Below the pieces are notes generated by a model, which was not told the DNA's origin, made no database searches, and worked only from the letters and a program-made list of their open reading frames with translations. The position numbers were made by a program, and so were the translations under genes. A DNA stretch of 26,048 nt, taken from an uncultured Prevotella sp. (GTDB taxonomy: Bacteria > Bacteroidota > Bacteroidia > Bacteroidales > Bacteroidaceae). The stretch is taken from positions 1-26,048 of the forward strand of contig USSA01000029.1 in NCBI GenBank assembly GCA_900557255.1, in the 5' to 3' direction. Of the stretch, positions 8,244 to 14,985 are shown piece by piece. Numbering within the stretch: position 1 is the stretch's first letter; the number at the start of each line of letters is the position of its first letter.

Positions 8244-10079
8244 TTATCTTGAACGTTGGATGACTTCTCGCTGCTCTGCGTTTTCCATCGCCTCGTTTCT
8301 CACATTTCTCACTTCTTGCTCGCCATAGTTGCGTTCTGCCATCTGTCTCATCTGGTCACTCTTGGCAAGCACGGCATTGGCAAGGGTGTTGAGTGGTAAG
8401 GCTCCTGCTTGATATGCTCCAACCACATGCTCTGGCAGTTGGATGGTGTATGGCACTCGGTCGATGGTTGCCACCAAGCAATTGCCTTGCAGCACAGGGT
8501 TGGCTATTCGGGGATTCAACGGTTCGTCTGGATAGGACTTATATTGCACTGCTTGTGCTGTTGTATTACCGTATGATACAGCATTTCCATCATTGCCTTC
8601 CTGTTTGTTTGCCAATGCTTCATGTCCTGCCTTGTTCAGCAGATTGGCACCGCCCATACCGATGAGTGTCATCTTCAATAGCGGATTCTTCACGAACATT
8701 CCTGCAAGGATGGCGGCTATTGGCATCATGTTGTCTTTCAAACCTAATGATTGCGTCTTGCCAGTGAACAGTCCAACAAGGATGTCGGGCAACATAGCTA
8801 TCACATAGCCGAGGTTATTGCCGATGTCGCTGAAACCGTCCAGTCCGAAGTTCTTCAACAGTCCTTCCCAACCGTTGCTGTTATCATTTTCAGGTTGTTC
8901 TTGCTGTTCTTCTTCTGATTGCGCTTGCTGTTGTTCATCAGTTTCTGTTTGTTGCGCCTCTGCATCTTTCTTTTCCTGGATGATGCGCTCTGCCTCTGCA
9001 ACCTTGGCTGCGTCGTGCTTGGCTTTCTCTTCCAGATAGGCATCTTCCTTGCCGGGTGCCACTATCAGCGGTACATTCTTGTATTTCGGATCGTTCCGTT
9101 TCTCTTGCTCTTTTTGGAAAGGAAACTTAATACTGTTATCTGTCCATGCCATAGGTGTAAATGCTTTTTGTGGGATATGTATCTTGTTATGGAGTTTGCT
9201 GTTGAGCGTCTTGACATAGCCATTGTCGGTGGCATTCACTTTCTTGGCTTGTGAGCGAAAACCAGTGAAGGCATTGCCGTTCTGTCCGAATACGCCCTTG
9301 CTGATGCTCAATTCCATGGCTTGCTCTTTCCGTTGTTCGCCGTTTCCCTTCTTGGAATCGAGGATATAGCCCAATGCCATGTCGCTCCCCACCAAGGTAG
9401 CCAATGACTTCCAACTACCGATACCGCCCATGGTCACGGCATCCACTACAGAGGCGGTAGCCCTTCCTGCAAACTTCTCCGTCTTGCTTGGCTTATAGGC
9501 TTTCTCGCCACGAGCTTCTATCTCAGCCGTCAATGGTGACTTCATCAGTTCTTCTTGCAGTCCCCAGATGCTGTTTTGTGCTGCCTTTCGCAAGATGTAC
9601 TCCATCGTTGATTTGGGTGTATTGTCCTTGACGAGTTTCCCAATCATCAGGTCTTCCATCCTTTGTGCAACGTATGCGTATGCCAAATCCTCGCCACAGG
9701 CTTTCGACAAAGCGTCGTATTTGCTTCGTCCAATTTCCTTCACCACGGCATTGCGCCACTCGCCAGCAAGAAGAGCCAAATCCTTCACGATGTTTTTGTC
9801 CTTCCATATTTTCTGGTTGCACATCGCCAGATAGTCCTCCGTGGTTTTGCTGTTCCATTTGCCTGTTTGCTTTAGAACAAACTCGGTGTTGTCGGCATAC
9901 GGATTGGCAGAAGCAAGCACTCCTGCCAAACTGCTCTGGTATCTGCCTCTTTCCTCCAGTTGCTTGTGAGTCAAGTCATCTCGCACCTGTTTCATCACAG
10001 GTGCCAGCTTGCCGTCAAAATATCCTTGAAGGCAATACTCCAGTTCGGCAAAGCGTGTCGGGTTCTTGATAGTACTCAT
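8244..10079 (-). CDS. large membrane-associated conjugation-region protein, 611 aa
   Basis: Not assigned to a named family. Starting at MSTIKNPTRFAELEYCLQGY, the N-terminal 320 residues are mostly helical and soluble. A Lys/Glu/Gln-rich coiled-coil linker follows (about 345-400). Then come two or three hydrophobic segments (LGYVIAMLPDILVGLFTGKT; MMPIAAILAGMFV; LLKMTLIGMGGANLL), and a soluble C-terminal domain ends QREVIQRSR. An ATG at 10178 is in frame, but the start at 10079 is preferred because it overlaps the upstream stop (TAATG), implying translational coupling. The hydrophobic module resembles the C-terminal half of the 219-aa protein at 11238-11897. A structural role at the transfer channel is possible but unproven. 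Confidence 0.65.
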   Translation of the reverse strand: MSTIKNPTRFAELEYCLQGYFDGKLAPVMKQVRDDLTHKQLEERGRYQSSLAGVLASANPYADNTEFVLKQTGKWNSKTTEDYLAMCNQKIWKDKNIVKDLALLAGEWRNAVVKEIGRSKYDALSKACGEDLAYAYVAQRMEDLMIGKLVKDNTPKSTMEYILRKAAQNSIWGLQEELMKSPLTAEIEARGEKAYKPSKTEKFAGRATASVVDAVTMGGIGSWKSLATLVGSDMALGYILDSKKGNGEQRKEQAMELSISKGVFGQNGNAFTGFRSQAKKVNATDNGYVKTLNSKLHNKIHIPQKAFTPMAWTDNSIKFPFQKEQEKRNDPKYKNVPLIVAPGKEDAYLEEKAKHDAAKVAEAERIIQEKKDAEAQQTETDEQQQAQSEEEQQEQPENDNSNGWEGLLKNFGLDGFSDIGNNLGYVIAMLPDILVGLFTGKTQSLGLKDNMMPIAAILAGMFVKNPLLKMTLIGMGGANLLNKAGHEALANKQEGNDGNAVSYGNTTAQAVQYKSYPDEPLNPRIANPVLQGNCLVATIDRVPYTIQLPEHVVGAYQAGALPLNTLANAVLAKSDQMRQMAERNYGEQEVRNVRNEAMENAEQREVIQRSR

Positions 10080-10411
10080 TATAGCGTTACGTTTAGTTGA
10101 CCTAATATCTGTTCTCTTGTCTGCTCGATGGCTTGGTGATACACTTCCATCTGCTTTGGAAAGTATTCCTCCAGCCAAGAGTCCTTCTCTATTCTGTCAT
10201 GGATGAAGAGGATGGCTTGCTGCAGTTCTATCTCCACGGAGCATTCTCCTTCCTCTCGGTTATTGAACCACGCCTTTGTCCACCATCTCACTCCTGCACG
10301 GTCGGGATAGACGCTCACCAACCTTGGAATATCAAAGCTCTGCACATCGATGTCCAGTTCAGCAAGCGGGTCGATGATGCCACTCGTCCTTATGGCTTCG
10401 TCATGGAGTTT
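10079..10411 (-). CDS. C-terminal part of the M23-like protein, reached only by a -1 frame change
   Basis: This 110-codon stretch continues the 11217-10390 protein in the -1 frame, from the A9 run onward (KKLHDEAIRTSGIIDPLAEL and on to the C-terminus LGQLNVTL). The protein-like composition (SFDIPRLVSVYPDRAG, RWWTKAWF, acidic helical end) and the TAATG overlap of its stop with the next gene both suggest it is normally translated. It lacks a credible start of its own: the open frame extends up to 10507, but that part is antiframe to the real upstream gene. Joined across the slip, the full product would be 379 aa. It is either expressed by frameshifting or is the detached end of a mutated gene. 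Confidence 0.6.
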   Translation of the reverse strand, partial: KLHDEAIRTSGIIDPLAELDIDVQSFDIPRLVSVYPDRAGVRWWTKAWFNNREEGECSVEIELQQAILFIHDRIEKDSWLEEYFPKQMEVYHQAIEQTREQILGQLNVTL

Positions 10412-11217
10412 TTTTTTAGAACTTCGCTCAATGTGGACAGATAGATGCCATGCCGCAATGCCAGATAGTTCAAAAAGTCCGCAATCAGCAGGTTCTGCAC
10501 CTTGCAAGCCAAGGGCATGGCTCTCTGCCCGATGCCTAACGGATTGCTGATGGATGGCATAGCTTCATAGAAATAGTGTTTCGCCGCGGACAAGGTAAAG
10601 ATGTTCCTTAGCGACTGCTCTGCATGTTGCGGTGTCACATACATACCTTTATACAGGTCTTCCATATACGATGGCATGAAGCGCAGCATCAATTCTTCTA
10701 TCTCTTTCTGGTCTTTGTCATACTGTGTGGCTATATTCATGTCGTAGGTCTCAAACTCAGGAAAACCTGTCTTACCGGTCTGTTCCATTGCCTTCACATT
10801 GCCATATAGCATGGTCAGAAAATCAATCGGATTGATTTCCTTGCCGTCAAACTTCACCTCGAAATGCAGTCTGTCACCGCTCAATGCCACGATGTTTCCT
10901 GCCTTCACGGTTTGTCCGAAGTTCACGAACACGTTGGCAAGGTGGGCGTAGGTCACTTCATATTTGCCGTAGCGTATCACTTGGTAGATGCCGTGTGTCG
11001 CATCATTGCCAATGCCCGATACCGTTCCGCTTGCCAAGGCTGACAGCAGATAGTGGTTTGCCTCAAAGTCCAGTCCGTGGTGGAAGAATGGCTCTCCAGT
11101 TACAGGATGCTTCTGTTTTCCATATCCAAGTGTCAGTTCCACGTCCTTGCCTCGCTCCTCAAAGGGCATGCAAAAGCCGCTTTTTGATTGCAGCATCATC
11201 TCTTCTGTATATCTCAT
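10390..11217 (-). CDS. M23-like peptidase domain protein, probably catalytically degenerate, frame-interrupted
   Basis: The in-frame product is 275 aa and stops shortly after an A9 run. Residues about 20-150 are M23-like: HHGLDFEA (zinc-ligand His and Asp), YAHLANV (catalytic-type His) and GDRLHFEV at the site where active enzymes have HxH. The first His of that pair is Arg here, so activity is doubtful, although the zinc-binding second His remains. Residues 150-275 are helical and unfamiliar. There is no signal peptide. At 10417-10409 the codons CTA AAA AAA AAC precede a stop seven codons later, while the -1 frame continues for another 110 codons. The likely true product is therefore 379 aa (11217-10079). 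Possible role: a non-catalytic wall-binding or channel-associated partner of the hydrolase at 4179-5783. Confidence 0.7.
   Translation of the reverse strand: MRYTEEMMLQSKSGFCMPFEERGKDVELTLGYGKQKHPVTGEPFFHHGLDFEANHYLLSALASGTVSGIGNDATHGIYQVIRYGKYEVTYAHLANVFVNFGQTVKAGNIVALSGDRLHFEVKFDGKEINPIDFLTMLYGNVKAMEQTGKTGFPEFETYDMNIATQYDKDQKEIEELMLRFMPSYMEDLYKGMYVTPQHAEQSLRNIFTLSAAKHYFYEAMPSISNPLGIGQRAMPLACKVQNLLIADFLNYLALRHGIYLSTLSEVLKKNSMTKP
10409..10417 (-). other. A9 slippery run (possible -1 frameshift or slippage site)
   Basis: Nine consecutive A on the minus strand, read CTA AAA AAA AAC. It contains A AAA AAC and A AAA AAA heptamers in the frame expected for -1 ribosomal slippage. Slipping back one base restores a 379-aa protein. 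Transcriptional slippage, a phase-variable tract or a one-base sequencing error would give the same picture. Confidence 0.55.
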
Positions 11218-11237
11218 GTTGTTGTCGTTTTATGTTT

Positions 11238-11897
11238 TTATCGTTTCATGCCGCCACTGCGTGCGGTCGTTTCTGCTTCGTTCACATTTCTTCCTTGACC
11301 GCCATCACCACTGACGATGTTCTTGATGTTGGAATTGTTGCCGATGAGCATCATGCCGAGCATGGCTCCTGCTATCTTGCCAAGCCATCCGAAACGTCCG
11401 AAAGTGAGGAACGCTGCTGTTACCAGTCCTGCAAGGCTCAGTCCCGACACATTTCCTTTCCCTAAGTTCTTGAAGAAGTTGCCGAACATCTCCAGTCCGT
11501 TGCCTCCGAAGATGCCACGGAAGAAGTTGCTCATTCCGCTCCACTTGCTGTTGATGTCGCCCATGGCACCATTCACAGCATCCACAGCTTCTCCAGCCTT
11601 GTTCTTCAGTCCTTTCACGTCTTCCACAGCTTCGGATATTTTCTCCGTGGTGTCTTTTCCTACCACCACATCACTGGCTATCTCCACCATGCTCTTGTCG
11701 TTGACAAGGTTCTGCCATGCCACATATCCTGCAGCGCTGCCCACGGCGGCTGTTTTCATTGCACTTCCTGCGCCTCTTAGTGCTTGGGTGGGATGCACAG
11801 CCGTATTGCTTGCAGATTTCAGTCCTTGTTTGGCGACACTACCTGCACCTTTCAAGGCACTGCCACCATACTTTGCTATCTTTGCCCATATACTCAT
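11238..11897 (-). CDS. Gly/Ala-rich membrane-associated protein with RSGGMKR tail
   Basis: A 219-aa protein of unknown family starting MSIWAKIAKYGGSALKGAGS. The first 60 residues are rich in Ala, Gly and Lys (SVAKQGLKSASN, AVGSAAGYVAW). A central amphipathic part (VEDVKGLKNKAGEAVDAVNG) is followed by hydrophobic segments (SLAGLVTAAFLTFGRFGWLG and IAGAMLGMMLIG). The end is an acidic-to-basic switch, NEAETTARSGGMKR, whose last seven residues are identical to those of the 805-aa ArdC/MutS fusion but with different codons. The composition recalls small pore or channel proteins, but no family can be named. It lies 18 nt after the secreted 224-aa gene and 20 nt before the M23-like gene. Confidence 0.6.
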   Translation of the reverse strand: MSIWAKIAKYGGSALKGAGSVAKQGLKSASNTAVHPTQALRGAGSAMKTAAVGSAAGYVAWQNLVNDKSMVEIASDVVVGKDTTEKISEAVEDVKGLKNKAGEAVDAVNGAMGDINSKWSGMSNFFRGIFGGNGLEMFGNFFKNLGKGNVSGLSLAGLVTAAFLTFGRFGWLGKIAGAMLGMMLIGNNSNIKNIVSGDGGQGRNVNEAETTARSGGMKR

Positions 11898-11915
11898 AGT
11901 CGTATCTTTTTGTAG

Positions 11916-12590
11916 TTATTTGATCTTTCCGTTTCGCTTCCATCTGTTCATACAGTCCTTCACGATGGTTTTCTTGTCTGCCTTGTCGTGACTTCCTTCT
12001 TCTATCTCTGCCCAGATGTCCGACATCGAGGTGTACTTCACCGCCTTGGCCAGCCGTTGCAGCTTTTTGTTCATTACCTTCAGCTTGGGGCGGATGCCGA
12101 AAACTATTTCCACTCGTTCCTTCTCGGTCATCTTGTTGCCTGACAAGCAGACCAGCCTGATGTCATTCACTATCTCCACGCTGCCCATTATCAACTCCCG
12201 ATAGATTTTATTGCGTTTAGCGGACAGTGCCACAGCAAGGGCATTGCTCGGATGTTTGTCCAGTTGCTTTGTGAAACTTCCCAAGTTATCCACCAGTCGG
12301 TCTATCTCGTGATAGAAACCATATACCTGTGCAGCATACACCACGATGGAGCGGAACGAGTCCAAATAGTTGTTGAACTCTTGTTGCAGATTGGTGGTTC
12401 CTTCCACTTCCTCTTTCAACCAGATATGCCCGGTGGTCTGCATCAGCATCACCTTCTCCTGGTTCTTTAACTCCTTTTCAGCCTTGTCTGTATAGGCATA
12501 TATCATTCCTGCCAATACAGGGTCGTTCTGGGCTTGCACCTTGCAGACAGAAAGCAGCATGATGCCAAAGCAAAATATCCATGTTCTCAT
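11916..12590 (-). CDS. secreted VirB5/TrbJ-like conjugation protein, paralogue 1
   Basis: A 224-aa protein with a signal peptide (MRTWIFCFGIMLLSVCKVQA, probable cleavage after VQA). The mature part is almost entirely helical, with a long central helix bundle and a C-terminal signature KYTSMSDIWAEI followed by a WKR end. That signature and the overall layout are shared with the neighbouring 232-aa protein (YYTMSDVWNNV ... RWRRA), so the two are tandem paralogues. Helical secreted proteins of this size in Bacteroidales transfer regions (DUF4141 and relatives) are considered VirB5/TrbJ-like minor pilus or channel components; this assignment is by analogy. Probably periplasmic. Confidence 0.6.
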   Translation of the reverse strand: MRTWIFCFGIMLLSVCKVQAQNDPVLAGMIYAYTDKAEKELKNQEKVMLMQTTGHIWLKEEVEGTTNLQQEFNNYLDSFRSIVVYAAQVYGFYHEIDRLVDNLGSFTKQLDKHPSNALAVALSAKRNKIYRELIMGSVEIVNDIRLVCLSGNKMTEKERVEIVFGIRPKLKVMNKKLQRLAKAVKYTSMSDIWAEIEEGSHDKADKKTIVKDCMNRWKRNGKIK

Positions 12591-12610
12591 ACTCGAATGC
12601 TTTTATATTA

Positions 12611-13309
12611 TTATGGTGTACTGACTTTGGCAGCTCTCCGCCAACGTCCCAATGCTTGCGTAGCAATCTCACCATTATTTCTGTCTATCATCCCTGCCGT
12701 GACATTATTCCACACATCACTCATTGTATAGTAGCGGATGCTCAGATACAGTTTGTTGAGCTTCTTCTGAAATGCTGATAACTTGTCGTTCAATGCCCAC
12801 AAGGTTTTGGAGCGGTCTGCTCCTGTCAGCATATTCTCCGTTCCACCTTTTGCCACGGCATCATTCAGCAGATTGAAAACCGATACCAGTTCCGTTGCCG
12901 TCTCGATATACAGGTTGTTCATGCTCATACTTGCCACAATGCCCTGCGGATTAGTGGCAATAGCTGTCTTCAACTTGGCGAGCGTGATGAAAATCTTCAC
13001 GCCATAATCATACAGATGGGTACAGGCTTTTAGCGACGAGGCATAGCCGTTCACTGATTTCAAGTAGCTGTTGTACTTCTTCTCCCATTTGTGTATCTGG
13101 TTGAACTCAGCTGCCATCGTGTTCTGCAATATCGCAGTCTTGGTCTGTCCGTTGATTTGCTTTTCAATCTCACCGTTGATCTGTTCGTTGCCTTCTGCCA
13201 ATGCCATCCATTCCAAGGGATTGGATGACACCACTTGTGCCTTGGCTTCCGATGCCGTTGCTGTGCCCATAATTGCTATCAACCATATCTTACCTATTTG
13301 TAATCTCAT
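12611..13309 (-). CDS. secreted VirB5/TrbJ-like conjugation protein, paralogue 2
   Basis: A 232-aa protein with a signal peptide (MRLQIGKIWLIAIMGTATAS, cleavage near AKAQ). The mature protein is helical, with HKWEKKYNSYLKSVNGYASS in the middle and the paralogue signature YYTMSDVWNNVTAGM plus a terminal RWRRA segment. The start overlaps the end of the PH-domain gene by 20 nt and has a strong GGAGGAG ribosome-binding site, so it is translated efficiently within the operon. It is likely a periplasmic component of the mating apparatus and may assemble with its paralogue; neither point is proved by the sequence. Confidence 0.65.
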   Translation of the reverse strand: MRLQIGKIWLIAIMGTATASEAKAQVVSSNPLEWMALAEGNEQINGEIEKQINGQTKTAILQNTMAAEFNQIHKWEKKYNSYLKSVNGYASSLKACTHLYDYGVKIFITLAKLKTAIATNPQGIVASMSMNNLYIETATELVSVFNLLNDAVAKGGTENMLTGADRSKTLWALNDKLSAFQKKLNKLYLSIRYYTMSDVWNNVTAGMIDRNNGEIATQALGRWRRAAKVSTP

Positions 13310-13778
13310 AGATGCTCCTCCTGCGTTTGTTGGTTTCTACTCGTTCTCTGATGGCTGTTACCAAGTTTTCCTTCATCGGTACTCCGATAATGTCAAGCCT
13401 TGGTGTCGTTCTGTCTCCAGAATATATGCTAACGGTTTTCAATCGGAATAGTTGCTGCATGAAAGTTTGACTTTCGTTGAAATCCACTACACGGTATAGT
13501 TCCAGATAATCCACTTCCCGATGAAACACGCCATGCTCATATACCAGTTGTTCATTGCCGATGACATATCGCATCCTGCACATATAGGCTAGCCGATATG
13601 CCAAGCATAGGGAAAGCAAGAGCGAGAGGACAAACACCAAAGTGGAGAGAACGGCATCATCAATACCTGCATATACAAAGCCTACGCTTATAAGCACAAG
13701 CAAGTGCAGCTCGTTTATCACAAACTGCATCCAATGGGGCTTGATGATGATGTTTCTATACCGATATGTCTGCTGCAT
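13290..13778 (-). CDS. membrane-anchored bacterial PH-domain protein (bPH2/YdbS-like)
   Basis: A 162-aa protein with two adjacent transmembrane helices (about residues 20-38 and 44-66) followed by a bacterial PH-like domain. The PH2 signature is clear: RYVIGNEQLVYEHGVFHR, then YLELYRVVDF, FMQQLFRLKTVSIYSGDRT and PRLDIIGV. Such proteins sit in the cytoplasmic membrane with the PH domain in the cytosol; their ligands are mostly unknown. A strong AAGGAGAACT ribosome-binding site precedes the ATG. Its place between the Toprim gene and the VirB5-like pair suggests a structural or scaffolding role in the transfer machine (inference). Confidence 0.75.
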   Translation of the reverse strand: MQQTYRYRNIIIKPHWMQFVINELHLLVLISVGFVYAGIDDAVLSTLVFVLSLLLSLCLAYRLAYMCRMRYVIGNEQLVYEHGVFHREVDYLELYRVVDFNESQTFMQQLFRLKTVSIYSGDRTTPRLDIIGVPMKENLVTAIRERVETNKRRRSIYEITNR

Positions 13779-13809
13779 AGTTCTCCTTTTTTTATAATGA
13801 CATCAACCT

Positions 13810-14973
13810 TTATCTGCGAAAGCCCGATGTCCGTTCCTCTTTTTCTTGCTGTTTCCGTTCTTGCTCTTGTTGCAATCTCTCAGCTTCCTGCTCCTTGGCA
13901 AATTTGGAATAGTCGAAGTCTATCTCTCCTTGGTCTATCAACCGTTGGTCTCGTTTGCCAAGCAAGGCATCGTTCCAGTCTTTGTATTGCCCTAAAGGAT
14001 GATAGGATTGTACTGTGAAGTCTGCAAATCCCATTTCCTTGGCGATAGTCTTGAAGTTCTTCACAAAGCCACGTCCTGCCTCGTCTTTGTCAAATCCCAA
14101 ATAATGGTTCGCTTGTCGGGTCTCTTCCAGCATTCCCTTTATTTGCCCCTTAGAAGGTGTGCCTCCTGTCGAGACATACACGCTCTTCACCGGGTTGATT
14201 TGGTACTCGGCCATGGCATCGTATGCACTCTCGAACCATAGAATATTTGTGGTTTCTTTCAATGGCTTGCCTGTCAGGTTGGCTATCCATAGTCCTTCAC
14301 TGCTGTTACTTCCTTCTGCTTTTCCCTTATATGCCTTACCGTCCTCTCGTCTGGGTCTGCCTCGCTCTTCCAATCCAACGATGCTGTCTGGCTTGGACGG
14401 CAAGGACAGTGGAAAGGCGAGATTGGCAAAGCTCAATCCGTCATTTCGATGCTTGGTCGCCAAGAAGAAATGCTTGTGAAAGGCGAACTGTGTCCCCATG
14501 TTGATGCCTCTTTCCTTGAAGTAAGGATAGTGTTTCCGTTGGGTGTCCTTTTCCCTTGGGTTGAAACGCAAGATGTCATAGTCTGACAGGTTAAAGGGCT
14601 TGGCATCTCGCTTGGGCTCTGCCACTCTGCTTTCACGCACATCAATGGGATTATTCAACAGTCTGTTGCATACCACATTCACCAGTCTGTCCAATGACAT
14701 ACCAGGCTTGTAATCATCAAACAGCGTAGGATGCTCCTTGATGAAACCTATCACGTTGTAGTTTTTCTGTTCTGGTGGCTGAAAACAACACTTGCCATTG
14801 CCAGTGACAATGAACTTGTCGCCTCTCACTCGCTGTCCATGACTGTCCACCTTTACATACGACGGATAGCGCAAACCATCTCGCTTGTTCAACTGATAGC
14901 CTGCGTCCACCAACAGTTCCTGTATGTTCAGTCGCTGCAAGAAGTCATTGTATGTCAGTTCGTTGTTTGCCAT
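13810..14973 (-). CDS. Toprim-domain primase-like protein (DUF3991/Toprim type)
   Basis: A 387-aa protein. The N-terminal 100 residues resemble DUF3991, the primase zinc-finger-like module of mobile elements (GDKFIVTGNGKCCFQPPEQK, then VIGFIKEHP) but without a complete four-cysteine set. Residues about 240-340 form a Toprim domain: WFESAYDAMAEY with the general acid/base Glu248, STGGTPSKGQ, and YLGFDKDEAGR with the D295-x-D297 metal-binding pair, followed by KDWNDALLG. A Gln/Glu/Lys coiled coil leads to the basic end TSGFRR. Toprim proteins of this kind are associated with primer synthesis or DNA processing during conjugation or mobilisation. It is probably cytoplasmic and possibly transferred to the recipient (inference). 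Confidence 0.8.
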   Translation of the reverse strand: MANNELTYNDFLQRLNIQELLVDAGYQLNKRDGLRYPSYVKVDSHGQRVRGDKFIVTGNGKCCFQPPEQKNYNVIGFIKEHPTLFDDYKPGMSLDRLVNVVCNRLLNNPIDVRESRVAEPKRDAKPFNLSDYDILRFNPREKDTQRKHYPYFKERGINMGTQFAFHKHFFLATKHRNDGLSFANLAFPLSLPSKPDSIVGLEERGRPRREDGKAYKGKAEGSNSSEGLWIANLTGKPLKETTNILWFESAYDAMAEYQINPVKSVYVSTGGTPSKGQIKGMLEETRQANHYLGFDKDEAGRGFVKNFKTIAKEMGFADFTVQSYHPLGQYKDWNDALLGKRDQRLIDQGEIDFDYSKFAKEQEAERLQQEQERKQQEKEERTSGFRR

Positions 14974-14985
14974 AAGCGTATTCCG

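Noticed and set aside
10079..10507. An independent 142-codon gene starting at 10507
   Set aside because: Its first 33 codons are the wrong frame of the M23-like gene; only the part after the A9 run is protein-like, so it is treated as a frame-shifted continuation.
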